Assembly (NCBI GenBank): GCA_014650015.1
Contig: BMUD01000011.1
Coordinates: 124,001-188,000, forward strand
From: Streptomyces griseoloalbus
GTDB taxonomy: Bacteria > Actinomycetota > Actinomycetes > Streptomycetales > Streptomycetaceae
DNA: 64,000 bases
Reading direction: 5' to 3'
The position numbers were made by a program, and so were the translations under genes. The notes beneath the pieces are model-generated. The model saw only the letters and a program-made list of their open reading frames with translations. It searched no databases and was not told where the DNA came from. Shown here piece after piece: positions 7,794 to 16,155 of the stretch (its first letter is position 1; the number at the start of each line of letters is the position of its first letter).

Positions 7794-9270
7794 CGCACCC
7801 GGCTCCCCCGTACGCGTCCGTTTCTGTCCGTCGCCCACCGGTAACCCCCATGTGGGCCTGGTCCGCACCGCCCTGTTCAACTGGGCGTTCGCCAAGCACC
7901 ACCAGGGCACGCTGGTCTTCCGCATCGAGGACACCGACGCGGCCCGCGACTCCGAGGAGTCCTACGCCCAGCTGCTCGACTCGATGCGCTGGCTCGGCTT
8001 CGACTGGGACGAGGGCCCCGAGATCGGCGGCCCCCACGCGCCGTACCGCCAGTCGCAGCGCATGGACATCTACAAGGACGTCGCGCGAAAGCTCCTCGAC
8101 GGCGGCCACGCCTACCACTGCTACTGCTCCCAGGAGGAGCTGGACTCCCGCCGCGAGGCCGCCCGCGCCGCCGGCCGGCCCTCCGGCTACGACGGCCACT
8201 GCCGCGACCTGAGCGAGGCGCGGGTCGCGGAGTACAAGGCCCAGGGCCGCGAGCCGATCGTCCGCTTCCGGATGCCCGACGAGACGATCACCTTCACGGA
8301 CCTGGTCCGCGGCGAGCTGACCTTCACCCCCGAGAACGTCCCGGACTACGGCATCGTGCGCGCCAACGGCGCCCCGCTGTACACGCTGGTCAACCCGGTC
8401 GACGACGCCCTGATGGAGATCACCCACGTCCTGCGCGGCGAGGACCTGCTCTCCTCCACCCCGCGGCAGATCGCCCTGTACAAGGCGCTGATCGAGCTGG
8501 GCCTGGCCAAGGAGATCCCGGCCTTCGGCCACCTGCCGTACGTGATGGGCGAGGGCAACAAGAAGCTCTCCAAGCGCGACCCGCAGTCCTCGCTCAACCT
8601 CTACCGCGAGCGCGGCTTCCTGCCCGAGGGCCTGCTCAACTACCTCTCCCTGCTCGGCTGGTCGCTCTCCGCCGACCAGGACGTCTTCTCCACCGACGAG
8701 ATGGTCGCGGCCTTCGACGTCGCCGACGTGCAGCCGAACCCGGCCCGCTTCGACCTGAAGAAGTGCGAGGCGATCAACGGCGACCACATCCGGATGCTCG
8801 ACGTGAAGGACTTCACGGAGCGCTGCGCGCCCTGGCTCAAGGCCCCCTTCGCGCCCTGGGCCCCGGAGGCCTTCGACGAGGCCAAGTGGCAGGCCATCGC
8901 CCCGCACGCGCAGACCCGCCTCAAGGTCCTCTCCGAGATCACGGACAACGTCGACTTCCTGTTCCTGCCGGAGCCGGTCTTCGACGAGGCGTCCTGGAGC
9001 AAGGCCATGAAGGAGGGCAGCGACGCCCTGCTGCGCACCGCCCGCGAGAAGCTGGACGCGGCGGACTGGACGTCCCCCGAGTCCCTGAAGGAGGCCGTCC
9101 TGGCCGCCGGCGAGGCCCACGGCCTCAAGCTCGGCAAGGCCCAGGCCCCGGTCCGCGTCGCCGTCACCGGCCGCACGGTCGGCCTGCCGCTCTTCGAGTC
9201 CCTGGAGGTCCTGGGCAAGGAGAAGACGCTGGCCAGGATCGACGCGGCCCTGGCGAAGCTCGCCGTGTGA
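7786..9270 (+). CDS. gltX: Glutamate-tRNA ligase
   Basis: Class I aminoacyl-tRNA synthetase that charges tRNA-Glu. In organisms lacking GlnRS, which includes Streptomyces, it also charges tRNA-Gln with glutamate for later amidation. The 494-residue protein has the HIGH-type signature SPTGNPHVG (residues 16-24), the catalytic-domain motif RIEDTDAARDSEESY, and the KMSKS-type loop KLSKR, followed by the helical anticodon-binding region. The start is GTG 7786, inside the end of the FAH gene. tRNA-Glu and tRNA-Gln genes lie about 1 kb downstream, so substrate and enzyme are encoded side by side. Confidence 0.97.
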   Translation: MASAPGSPVRVRFCPSPTGNPHVGLVRTALFNWAFAKHHQGTLVFRIEDTDAARDSEESYAQLLDSMRWLGFDWDEGPEIGGPHAPYRQSQRMDIYKDVARKLLDGGHAYHCYCSQEELDSRREAARAAGRPSGYDGHCRDLSEARVAEYKAQGREPIVRFRMPDETITFTDLVRGELTFTPENVPDYGIVRANGAPLYTLVNPVDDALMEITHVLRGEDLLSSTPRQIALYKALIELGLAKEIPAFGHLPYVMGEGNKKLSKRDPQSSLNLYRERGFLPEGLLNYLSLLGWSLSADQDVFSTDEMVAAFDVADVQPNPARFDLKKCEAINGDHIRMLDVKDFTERCAPWLKAPFAPWAPEAFDEAKWQAIAPHAQTRLKVLSEITDNVDFLFLPEPVFDEASWSKAMKEGSDALLRTAREKLDAADWTSPESLKEAVLAAGEAHGLKLGKAQAPVRVAVTGRTVGLPLFESLEVLGKEKTLARIDAALAKLAV

Positions 9271-9293
9271 GTCACCGGCCCCGAACAGGCCGT

Positions 9294-9336
9294 GAAGGGG
9301 CGGCGCCCGGCAGCATCGTCCGGGCGCCGCCCCTTC
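9294..9336 (+). terminator. Strong hairpin terminator of gltX
   Basis: Perfect 17-bp inverted repeat (left arm 9294-9310, right arm 9320-9336) with a 9-nt loop, beginning 24 nt after the gltX stop codon. It is the longest uninterrupted stem I found in the window. Confidence 0.85.
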
Positions 9337-9361
9337 ACCGTCGCCGGGTACCGTCGAGGCC

Positions 9362-10093
9362 ATGCCGATCCGAGCCGTCGTCTGGGACGTCGACGACACC
9401 CTCTTCGATTACACCTCCGCCGACCGCGAGGGCATGCGGGCCCATCTGCTGGCCGAGGGGCTGCTCTCCCGGTACGCCTCCGTCGATGAGGCGCTGGTGC
9501 GCTGGCGAGAGATCACCGATCTGCAGTGGGCGCGGTTCGCCGCGGGCGAGGTGGACTTCGAGACGCAGCGGCGCGACCGCACCCGGGCTTTCCTGGACCG
9601 CGAGCTGACCGACGACGAGGCGGACCACTGGTTCCGTCGCTATCTGGTCCACTACGAGTCCGCCTGGGCCCTCTTCCCGGACGTGCTGCCCGTCCTCGAC
9701 GCCCTCGCCACCGGCCACCGCCACGCGGTGCTCTCCAACTCCAGCCTGCACGTCCAGGACCGCAAGCTGCGCATTCTCGGTGTGCACGACCGCTTCGAGG
9801 CCATCCTGTGCGCCGCCGAACTGGGCGTCTCCAAGCCCGCGGCCGGCGCGTTCCTCGCCGCCTGCGAGGCCCTGGCACTGCCCCCGGACCAGGTGGCGTA
9901 CGTCGGTGACCACCCGGAGATCGACGGCCGGGGCGCCGCGGAGGCCGGGCTGCTCTCGGTGTGGATCGACCGAGGGAACACGTGGGCGGCCGTCGAGCCG
10001 CCCGTGGGGCCGCGCCGCATCGCCTCCCTCGCCGAACTCCCCTCGCTGCTGCGCGGCGATACTCGTTTTGGAGCCCCGTCCACCTTCAGGTAA
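9362..10093 (+). CDS. HAD-superfamily hydrolase
   Basis: A 243-residue HAD-like phosphatase. Motif I is VVWDVDDTLFD (nucleophile Asp9, acid Asp11), motif II is SNSS near residue 127, motif III has the Lys of SKPAAGAF, and motif IV is GDHPEIDG. A helical cap domain lies between motifs I and II, as in YjjG/phosphoglycolate-phosphatase-like enzymes. The substrate cannot be deduced. It starts at ATG 9362, 25 nt after the gltX terminator. The promoter of the downstream tRNA cluster probably lies in its last codons. Confidence 0.9.
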   Translation: MPIRAVVWDVDDTLFDYTSADREGMRAHLLAEGLLSRYASVDEALVRWREITDLQWARFAAGEVDFETQRRDRTRAFLDRELTDDEADHWFRRYLVHYESAWALFPDVLPVLDALATGHRHAVLSNSSLHVQDRKLRILGVHDRFEAILCAAELGVSKPAAGAFLAACEALALPPDQVAYVGDHPEIDGRGAAEAGLLSVWIDRGNTWAAVEPPVGPRRIASLAELPSLLRGDTRFGAPSTFR

Positions 10094-10096
10094 TGT
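10068..10096 (+). promoter_or_regulatory. Candidate promoter of the tRNA cluster
   Basis: TTGGAG (10068-10073) and TAATGT (10091-10096) are separated by 17 bp, a good match to a housekeeping sigma-factor promoter. They lie about 90 bp upstream of the first tRNA and overlap the end of the HAD gene. Found by eye only. Confidence 0.45.
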
Positions 10097-10184
10097 TCTT
10101 CCTGCGCCGCGGGGAGCGGGCCGGAAGGCCGGAGCCCCCAAGCGTCAAGCTAGAACAAAAACCCCTCAGGGGCTTGCGTTCCAG

Positions 10185-10256
10185 TGGCCTATGGTGTAAT
10201 TGGCAGCACGACTGATTCTGGTTCAGTTAGTCTTGGTTCGAGTCCAGGTAGGCCAG
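10185..10256 (+). tRNA. tRNA-Gln (CTG)
   Basis: A 72-nt cloverleaf. The acceptor stem TGGCCTA pairs with TAGGCCA, the anticodon stem is ACTGA/TCAGT with loop TTCTGGT (anticodon CTG), and the T-loop is GGTTCGAGTCC. The discriminator is G and no CCA is encoded. First of five clustered tRNA genes. Confidence 0.96.
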
Positions 10257-10296
10257 CTCGCAGAGCTCATCTGCAACCCGCGGATCACATCCGCAA

Positions 10297-10369
10297 GCCC
10301 CCGTTGTGTAGCGGCCTAGCACGCTGCCCTCTCAAGGCAGTAGCGCCGGTTCGAATCCGGTCGGGGGTA
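10297..10369 (+). tRNA. tRNA-Glu (CTC), copy 1
   Basis: A 73-nt cloverleaf. The acceptor GCCCCCG pairs with CGGGGGT (a G-U closing pair), and the anticodon stem CTGCC/GGCAG holds loop CTCTCAA (anticodon CTC). Compared with copies 2 and 3, the second anticodon-stem pair is T-A instead of C-G. No CCA is encoded. Confidence 0.96.
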
Positions 10370-10431
10370 CAGATCCTTCCCGCGAGGACAGCAAGGGTAG
10401 ATCCCGCTGGCCTCGATGCAGGATCGCTAGG

Positions 10432-10504
10432 GCCCCCGTTGTGTAGCGGCCTAGCACGCCGCCCTCTCAAGGCGGTAGCGCCGGTTCGAATCCGGTCGGG
10501 GGTA
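10432..10504 (+). tRNA. tRNA-Glu (CTC), copy 2
   Basis: A 73-nt cloverleaf, identical to copy 3. The anticodon stem is CCGCC/GGCGG and the loop is CTCTCAA. No CCA is encoded. Confidence 0.96.
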
Positions 10505-10525
10505 CTGACTGGTCTAAACCATCAT

Positions 10526-10597
10526 TGGTCTATGGTGTAATTGGCAGCACGACTGATTCTGGTTCAGTTAGTCTTGGTTCGAGTCCAGGTAGACCAG
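10526..10597 (+). tRNA. tRNA-Gln (CTG), copy 2
   Basis: A 72-nt cloverleaf like the first tRNA-Gln, but the acceptor stem reads TGGTCTA/TAGACCA: the fourth pair is T-A instead of C-G. Anticodon CTG; no CCA is encoded. Confidence 0.96.
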
Positions 10598-10624
10598 CAG
10601 GATCTGCGGAAACGCATGATCCAG

Positions 10625-10697
10625 GCCCCCGTTGTGTAGCGGCCTAGCACGCCGCCCTCTCAAGGCGGTAGCGCCGGTTCGAATCCGGTCGGGGGTA
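10625..10697 (+). tRNA. tRNA-Glu (CTC), copy 3
   Basis: A 73-nt cloverleaf, identical in sequence to copy 2. It is followed 8 nt later by the cluster's terminator. No CCA is encoded. Confidence 0.96.
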
Positions 10698-10704
10698 CAG
10701 AAGC

Positions 10705-10734
10705 GAAAGCCCTCCACTTCGGTGGAGGGCTTTC
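10705..10734 (+). terminator. Terminator of the tRNA cluster
   Basis: Perfect 13-bp stem (GAAAGCCCTCCAC / GTGGAGGGCTTTC) closed by a stable TTCG tetraloop, immediately after the last tRNA. Confidence 0.88.
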
Positions 10735-10823
10735 GGCGTTCCGGAAGTGCCTCGTGGAACCCTGGACGGGCCTGCCGCGGCGTTGAGGCGGGCCCGTTCC
10801 CACGGACGGTACGGAGGGGTGAA

Positions 10824-11537
10824 TCAGGAGCGGCGCAGCGCCTCGGAGAGGCGGGCGGCGGCGTCGATGACGGCCTGGGCGTGCATACGGCCTGGGTGGC
10901 GGCTCAGGCGCTCGATGGGGCCGGAGACCGAGACGGCGGCCACCACGCGGTTCGAGGGACCGCGCACCGGCGCCGAGACGGACGCCACACCCGGCTCGCG
11001 CTCGCCGATCGACTGGGCCCAGCCGCGACGCCGTACGCCCGACAGGGCCGTCGCCGTGAAACGGGCACCCTGCAGACCGCGGTGCAGCCGCTCCGGCTCC
11101 TCCCAGGCCATTAGGATCTGCGCCGAGGAACCGGCCTTCATCGTGAGCGTGGAGCCCACCGGCACCGTGTCGCGCAGACCCGACAGACGCTCCGCCGCGG
11201 CGACGCAGATGCGCATGTCGCCCTGGCGGCGGTAGAGCTGGGCGCTCTCACCGGTGACGTCCCGGAGGTGGGTGAGCACCGGGCCCGCCGTGGCGAGCAG
11301 ACGGTCCTCGCCCGCCGCCGCGGCCAGTTCGGCCAGGCGGGGGCCGAGAATGAAACGGCCCTGCATGTCCCGAGCCACCATGCGGTGGTGCTCCAGTGCC
11401 ACGGCCAGGCGGTGGGCCGTGGGTCGTGCCAGTCCGGTGGCTCCGACCAACCCCGCGAGGGTGGCCGGACCGGACTCCAGAGCGCTCAGGACGAGGGCCG
11501 CCTTGTCCAGAACGCCGACGCCGCTACTGTTGTCCAT
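10824..11537 (-). CDS. ndgR: IclR-family regulator NdgR
   Basis: A 237-residue IclR-type regulator. An N-terminal winged helix-turn-helix (about residues 8-65, including GLARPTAHRLAVALEHH) precedes the IclR effector-binding domain. Position divergent from leuCD and size match NdgR (AreB) of Streptomyces, which controls leucine and other amino-acid genes and influences antibiotic production. ATG 11537 has no clear ribosome binding site, so the mRNA may be leaderless. The short gap to leuC holds a perfect 8-bp inverted repeat, a good candidate for its own binding site. Confidence 0.94.
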   Translation of the reverse strand: MDNSSGVGVLDKAALVLSALESGPATLAGLVGATGLARPTAHRLAVALEHHRMVARDMQGRFILGPRLAELAAAAGEDRLLATAGPVLTHLRDVTGESAQLYRRQGDMRICVAAAERLSGLRDTVPVGSTLTMKAGSSAQILMAWEEPERLHRGLQGARFTATALSGVRRRGWAQSIGEREPGVASVSAPVRGPSNRVVAAVSVSGPIERLSRHPGRMHAQAVIDAAARLSEALRRS

Positions 11538-11545
11538 GAAACGAT

Positions 11546-11574
11546 ACTTGCGTCTCACTCTGTGAAACGCAAGT
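11546..11574. promoter_or_regulatory. Inverted repeat in the ndgR-leuC gap, candidate NdgR operator
   Basis: Arms ACTTGCGT (11546-11553) and ACGCAAGT (11567-11574) are a perfect 8-bp match separated by 13 nt, starting 9 nt upstream of the ndgR start codon. The site lies where NdgR is known to bind in S. coelicolor (the ndgR-leuC intergenic region); that this exact repeat is the contact site is inference. Confidence 0.6.
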
Positions 11575-11733
11575 TCAATTTTCCGTGGAACACGCCACTC
11601 TGGAAGCACGGAAGCAATGCGGCCCGTGGACCACCGGGCCTGGCGGCGGGCGCCCGGAAACAGGGGTGCGGGCGCCGTCTTCGCACAGATCTCTAGTTGG
11701 GCCGGAGCCGTTGTGCCGGCCGAAGGGAAAGCG

Positions 11734-13164
11734 ATGGGTAGGACACTCGCGGAGAAGGTCTGGGACGACCACGTCGTCCGGCGCGCCGAGGGCGAGCCCG
11801 ACCTCCTCTTCATCGATCTGCACCTGCTGCACGAGGTGACCAGCCCGCAGGCCTTCGACGGCCTCCGCAAGAACGGCCGCCCCGTGCGCCGTCTCGACCT
11901 CACCATCGCGACCGAGGACCACAACACCCCGACCCTCGACATCGACAAGCCCATCGCCGACCCGGTCTCCCGGGTCCAGCTGGAGACGCTGCGGGCGAAC
12001 TGCGCCGAGTTCGGCGTCCGGCTGCACCCGCTGGGCGACGTCGAGCAGGGCGTCGTGCACGTCGTCGGCCCGCAGCTGGGTCTGACCCAGCCCGGCATGA
12101 CCGTCGTCTGCGGCGACTCGCACACCTCCACGCACGGCGCCTTCGGCGGACTGGCCTTCGGCATCGGCACCTCCCAGGTCGAGCACGTCCTGGCCACCCA
12201 GACCCTGCCGATGGCCCGCCCCAAGACCATGGCGATCACCGTCGACGGCGAACTGCCCGACGGCGTCACGGCCAAGGACCTGATCCTCGCGATCATCGCG
12301 AAGATCGGCACGGGTGGCGGTCAGGGCTACGTCCTGGAGTACCGCGGCCCCGCCATCGAGAAGCTCTCGATGGAGGCCCGGATGACCATCTGCAACATGT
12401 CGATCGAGGCCGGCGCCCGCGCGGGCATGATCGCCCCCGACGAGACCACCTTCGCGTACCTCGAGGGCCGTCCGCACGCCCCGCGGGGCGAGGACTGGGA
12501 CGCGGCCGTCGCCTACTGGAAGACGCTCAAGTCCGACGCGGACGCCGAGTTCGACGCCGAGGTCGTCATCGACGCCTCCGAACTGTCGCCGTTCGTCACC
12601 TGGGGCACCAACCCGGGCCAGGGCGCTCCGCTTTCGGCGTCCGTCCCCGACCCGGCTTCGTACGAAGACGCCTCGGAGCGGTTCGCCGCCGAAAAGGCCC
12701 TGGAGTACATGGGGTTGGAGGCCGGCCAGGAGCTGCGCTCCATCAACGTGGACACCGTCTTCGTAGGTTCCTGCACCAACGGCCGCATCGAGGACCTGCG
12801 GGCCGCCGCGGACATCATCAAGGGCCGCAAAGTCGCCGACGGCGTACGGATGCTGGTCGTCCCGGGCTCCGCGCGGGTGGGTCTGCAGGCCGTCTCCGAG
12901 GGCCTGGACGTGGTCTTCAAGGAGGCCGGCGCCGAGTGGCGGCACGCGGGCTGTTCCATGTGCCTGGGCATGAACCCCGACCAGCTCGCCCCCGGTGAGC
13001 GCTCCGCCTCCACCTCCAACCGCAACTTCGAGGGCCGGCAGGGCAAGGGCGGCCGCACCCACCTGGTGTCTCCGCAGGTCGCCGCCGCCACCGCGGTCCT
13101 CGGTCACCTGGCCTCCCCGGCCGACCTCGCCGACGCCGACGCCCGTACGCCCGCTGGAGTCTGA
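11734..13164 (+). CDS. leuC: 3-isopropylmalate dehydratase large subunit
   Basis: Aconitase-family iron-sulfur enzyme subunit that, with LeuD, isomerises 2-isopropylmalate to 3-isopropylmalate in leucine biosynthesis. It has 476 residues. The [4Fe-4S] cysteines are visible in [13 protein letters not shown] and in [12 protein letters not shown], and the substrate/cluster region includes [16 protein letters not shown] chose ATG 11734 ([10 protein letters not shown], the typical family start), with AAGGGA upstream; the frame is open further upstream without family similarity. leuD follows after 6 nt, so they form an operon, probably activated by NdgR. Confidence 0.98.
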   Translation: MGRTLAEKVWDDHVVRRAEGEPDLLFIDLHLLHEVTSPQAFDGLRKNGRPVRRLDLTIATEDHNTPTLDIDKPIADPVSRVQLETLRANCAEFGVRLHPLGDVEQGVVHVVGPQLGLTQPGMTVVCGDSHTSTHGAFGGLAFGIGTSQVEHVLATQTLPMARPKTMAITVDGELPDGVTAKDLILAIIAKIGTGGGQGYVLEYRGPAIEKLSMEARMTICNMSIEAGARAGMIAPDETTFAYLEGRPHAPRGEDWDAAVAYWKTLKSDADAEFDAEVVIDASELSPFVTWGTNPGQGAPLSASVPDPASYEDASERFAAEKALEYMGLEAGQELRSINVDTVFVGSCTNGRIEDLRAAADIIKGRKVADGVRMLVVPGSARVGLQAVSEGLDVVFKEAGAEWRHAGCSMCLGMNPDQLAPGERSASTSNRNFEGRQGKGGRTHLVSPQVAAATAVLGHLASPADLADADARTPAGV

Positions 13165-13170
13165 TCAGTC

Positions 13171-13764
13171 ATGGAAGCTTTCACCACCCACACCGGCCGG
13201 GCCGTCCCGCTGCGCCGCAGCAACGTCGACACCGACCAGATCATCCCGGCCCACTGGCTCAAGAAGGTGACGCGGGACGGGTTCGAGGACGGACTGTTCG
13301 AGGCCTGGCGCAAGGACCCCGAGTTCGTGCTCAACCGGCCCGAGCGCAAGGGCGCCACGGTGCTGGTCGCCGGCCCCGACTTCGGCACCGGCTCCTCTCG
13401 TGAGCACGCCGTCTGGGCGCTGCAGAACTACGGCTTCAAGGCCGTGATCTCCTCCCGCTTCGCCGACATCTTCCGCGGCAACTCGCTGAAGAACGGGCTG
13501 CTCACGGTGGTCCTCGACCAGAAGATCGTGGACGCGCTGTGGGCGCTCGCGGAAGCGGACCCCACCGCCGAGATCACCGTCGACCTCGAGGCCCGCGAGG
13601 TGCGCGCCGAGGGTGTCACCGCCTCCTTCGAGCTCGACGAGAACTCCCGCTGGCGGCTGCTGAACGGGCTCGACGACATCTCCATCACCCTGCAGAACGA
13701 GGCGGACATCGCCGCGTACGAGGCGAAGCGCCCGTCGTTCAAGCCGAGGACGCTCACGGCCTGA
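13171..13764 (+). CDS. leuD: 3-isopropylmalate dehydratase small subunit
   Basis: The small 'swivel' subunit of isopropylmalate isomerase, 197 residues, the usual length. Motifs include [17 protein letters not shown] near the start and the substrate-binding loop [17 protein letters not shown]. Co-transcribed with leuC. A strong terminator lies about 60 nt downstream. Confidence 0.98.
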   Translation: MEAFTTHTGRAVPLRRSNVDTDQIIPAHWLKKVTRDGFEDGLFEAWRKDPEFVLNRPERKGATVLVAGPDFGTGSSREHAVWALQNYGFKAVISSRFADIFRGNSLKNGLLTVVLDQKIVDALWALAEADPTAEITVDLEAREVRAEGVTASFELDENSRWRLLNGLDDISITLQNEADIAAYEAKRPSFKPRTLTA

Positions 13765-13823
13765 CCCCCGCCGCGGTCGAAGTCCTCACCCGAGGTCGAC
13801 TTTCGGCCACCGCATCACCCCTC

Positions 13824-13856
13824 CCGTACCCCCGATCGGCCCGATCGGGGGTACGG
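13824..13856 (+). terminator. Terminator of leuCD
   Basis: A 16-bp perfect inverted repeat (13824-13839 and 13841-13856) with one base between the arms; in practice the innermost pairs form the loop. It lies 60 nt after the leuD stop. Confidence 0.8.
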
Positions 13857-14041
13857 CCGTGTCTGCACCCGTTCGGCCCCGCGCGTCCCCTTGAGTGCCA
13901 TCAACTTGCCACGTTATGAAGGTGGTTGCTGGGGTACACGTGTCACGTGAGCGTGCCCCCCGCGAGTGCACGGACGGCTGTCCGGGGCGGCAGTTACCCC
14001 CTGCGCAGGCGACAACTCGCCCCAGATGGCACAATCTGTGC

Positions 14042-14272
14042 ATGGAACACGACGGCCAACTCGAGCTCTATACGGCGGTCGCGGTCCAGCTGAAAGAAGC
14101 GCATGCAAAGGTGCGCGCACTGCAAGTCCCGGAGGGCGTACGGATGGCGCTGACCCGGAAGCTGCTGGTCATTACGGCCGCGGCCAAACATGATCTCGCC
14201 GATGCGGCAAGGCGTCTGGAGCGGTTCATCACGGACCTCGACGAGGGTCGATTCCCCGAAGAGGAACGCTGA
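14042..14272 (+). CDS. Small conserved helical protein, unknown function
   Basis: A 76-residue, largely helical, charged protein (MEHDGQLELYTAVAVQLKEA...). The pattern of Leu/Ala heptads suggests a short coiled coil. It has no signal peptide or membrane segment. I recall similar small proteins between leuD and hupS in other streptomycetes but know no function. The start is ATG 14042. hupS begins 136 nt downstream. Confidence 0.75.
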   Translation: MEHDGQLELYTAVAVQLKEAHAKVRALQVPEGVRMALTRKLLVITAAAKHDLADAARRLERFITDLDEGRFPEEER

Positions 14273-14408
14273 ACCAGTCGAGACAGTCGAGTTCGTTGCG
14301 GCACAAGGGTGATTAGCCCGTTTCGTGTTTGATTTGCGGTATATATCTGCCTAACGTGCGAAAAAGCTTGAACACTTTCGTTCTGGCGATGTCTCCGAAG
14401 GGGAAGAC

Positions 14409-15041
14409 GTGAACAAGGCGCAGCTCGTAGAAGCGATTGCCGACAAGGTGGGCGGCCGCCAGCAGGCGGCCGATGCCGTCGATCATGTACTGGACGCCAT
14501 CGTCCGCGCGGTCGTCTCGGGAGAGCGGGTCTCGGTCACCGGCTTCGGTTCGTTCGAGAAGGTCGACCGCCCGGCCCGCTACGCCCGCAACCCCCAGACG
14601 GGCGAGCGGGTTCGGGTCAAGAAGACCTCCGTTCCGCGCTTCCGCGCGGGCCAGGGATTCAAGGACCTGGTGAGCGGCTCCAAGAAGCTGCCGCGCGGCG
14701 GTGAGGTCTCGGTCAAGAAGGCGCCCAAGGGCAGCCTGACCGGCGGTGCCGCGGCGACGGTGAAGAAGGCCGCCGCGAAGAAGACGACGGCGAAGAAGGC
14801 CGCCACCGGGAAGAAGGCCGCCGCCAAGAAGGCCCCGGCGAAGAAGGCCACCACCAAGACGGCGGCCGCGAAGAAGGCCCCGGCGAAGAAGGCGCCCGCG
14901 AAGACCGCGGCGACCACCACGGCGAAGAAGACGACCGCCAAGAAGGCCCCGGCGAAGAAGGCCACGGCCAAGAAGGCGCCCGCCAAGAAGTCGACCGCCC
15001 GCACGACCACCGCGAAGAAGACCACCGCCCGCAAGAAGTAG
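14409..15041 (+). CDS. hupS: HU-family nucleoid protein with a long lysine-rich tail (HupS)
   Basis: Histone-like DNA-bending protein. Residues 1 to about 92 are an HU domain (start [15 protein letters not shown], with the DNA-contacting arm [20 protein letters not shown]). About 115 further residues are almost all Lys, Ala, Thr and Pro, with repeated AAKK/APAKK units like a histone H1 tail. This two-part form is typical of actinobacterial HupS/Hlp and is linked to spore nucleoid compaction and dormancy. The start is GTG 14409 behind GAAGGGGA. A strong terminator follows at 15067. Confidence 0.96.
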   Translation: MNKAQLVEAIADKVGGRQQAADAVDHVLDAIVRAVVSGERVSVTGFGSFEKVDRPARYARNPQTGERVRVKKTSVPRFRAGQGFKDLVSGSKKLPRGGEVSVKKAPKGSLTGGAAATVKKAAAKKTTAKKAATGKKAAAKKAPAKKATTKTAAAKKAPAKKAPAKTAATTTAKKTTAKKAPAKKATAKKAPAKKSTARTTTAKKTTARKK

Positions 15042-15066
15042 CGGCGGGCGAACGGTTCTCACACGC

Positions 15067-15097
15067 CGGGCCGGACTCCGTCAGGGAGTCCGGCCCG
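15067..15097 (+). terminator. Terminator between hupS and the convergent small gene
   Basis: Perfect 13-bp stem (arms CGGGCCGGACTCC and GGAGTCCGGCCCG) with a 5-nt loop, 26 nt after hupS. Because the next gene converges on it, it may act in both directions. Confidence 0.8.
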
Positions 15098-15129
15098 CGG
15101 TGTGTCCGCACGGGCCGGCGTCCGGGTGG

Positions 15130-15333
15130 TCAGAACGTGTGGAGCGTCACCAGGGTGATCCGGCGGGCCTCGCCCTCGCCCTCGGTCTCGATGCGCACCC
15201 GCTGCCCGGGACGCAGCAGCCTCAGGCCCCCCGCGTCGAACGCCGGAGCGTCGAAGGACACCGGGGTGCCGTCGTCCAGGAGCACCTGGCCGCTGCGGCT
15301 GACGGGGTCGTACGTGTACGCGGTGGCCTGCAT
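15130..15333 (-). CDS. Small beta-rich protein downstream of cofC, unknown function
   Basis: A 67-residue protein starting MQATAYTYDPVSRSGQVLLD. The alternation of short strands, Gly turns and the ending RRITLVTLHTF suggests a small beta-barrel somewhat like cold-shock or OB folds, but no RNP motif is present. It starts 9 nt after the cofC stop codon, so it is co-transcribed with cofC. The function is unknown to me. Confidence 0.75.
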   Translation of the reverse strand: MQATAYTYDPVSRSGQVLLDDGTPVSFDAPAFDAGGLRLLRPGQRVRIETEGEGEARRITLVTLHTF

Positions 15334-15342
15334 GGCGGCAGC

Positions 15343-15981
15343 CTACTGCTCCGTTGTCAGCAGCCGCGCGGCGACCGCGGCCGTGTGGGGGCCCACTCCC
15401 AGCGCCAGCGCCGCCCGCAGGTCGTCGCCGGTGTCCACGTCCTGTCGTACCGAATCCACCGTCTCCAGGCACAGTTCCACGGCTCCGGACGCCCGGTGGC
15501 GGGCCCGGGAATCGGGACCGAAGAGCGGGCGCAATTCCCGGCCCCGGGTCGCGGCCAGCATTGTCGTGCCGAACGCGGCGGCATCGGCGAGAAATGCGCG
15601 GGGGAATTCGGCGGCCGTATCGAGAACACGGGCCAGTTCCGCCGGGCGAAGGGCCGGAAGGTCGGCGTTGAGGGCGGCCAGACAAGCCTCGCCCCGGGAG
15701 GCGTGCACCACCGTCGCGGCATGCGCGTAAGCCGCGTTCAGGCCGCCGCGCGGCTCGTCGGGGACGATTCCGGCGCCCAACGCGGCCAGCTCGCGGGCGG
15801 CCAGGGCGTCGTTCGTGACGACCACCACATCCCGTACCGCCGGGCATTCCAGCGCGGCCGCCACCGTGTCCTGGGCGAAGGCGAGCGCGAGGCCCGGGCG
15901 CAGGCCGTCGTCCGCGGTGTCCGAGAGCCTGCTCTTGGCCTGGGCCAGTGGCTTCAGGGGTACCACCAAGGTCCACTGCAC
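15343..15981 (-). CDS. cofC: 2-phospho-L-lactate / phosphoenolpyruvate guanylyltransferase
   Basis: A 212-residue nucleotidyltransferase of the CofC/FbiD family, which activates phospholactate or phosphoenolpyruvate with GTP for cofactor F420 synthesis. It has the GT-A-like start WTLVVPLKPLAQAKSRL, which carries the nucleotide-binding Lys residues, and LAALNADLPALRP, equivalent to the metal-binding D-x-D region. Actinobacterial members are thought to use phosphoenolpyruvate. The start is ATG 15981. It diverges from the acyltransferase gene, leaving about 175 bp for both promoters. Confidence 0.88.
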   Translation of the reverse strand: MQWTLVVPLKPLAQAKSRLSDTADDGLRPGLALAFAQDTVAAALECPAVRDVVVVTNDALAARELAALGAGIVPDEPRGGLNAAYAHAATVVHASRGEACLAALNADLPALRPAELARVLDTAAEFPRAFLADAAAFGTTMLAATRGRELRPLFGPDSRARHRASGAVELCLETVDSVRQDVDTGDDLRAALALGVGPHTAAVAARLLTTEQ

Positions 15982-16155
15982 GGGTGTTACGTCCCTCCCT
16001 TGTCGCGGCCATTGTCACCCGGAGCACCGGGCGGCAGGGGGGCCTGGGCGTACGGTGTTCTCGACAGACCGGTGGCCCGGGGCGACACTTGTGCGGCCCG
16101 TCCGGCCTCCGGGTCCGGGCCCTGGGCCTGTCGTTCGGAAGAGGAAGGTGTACTT

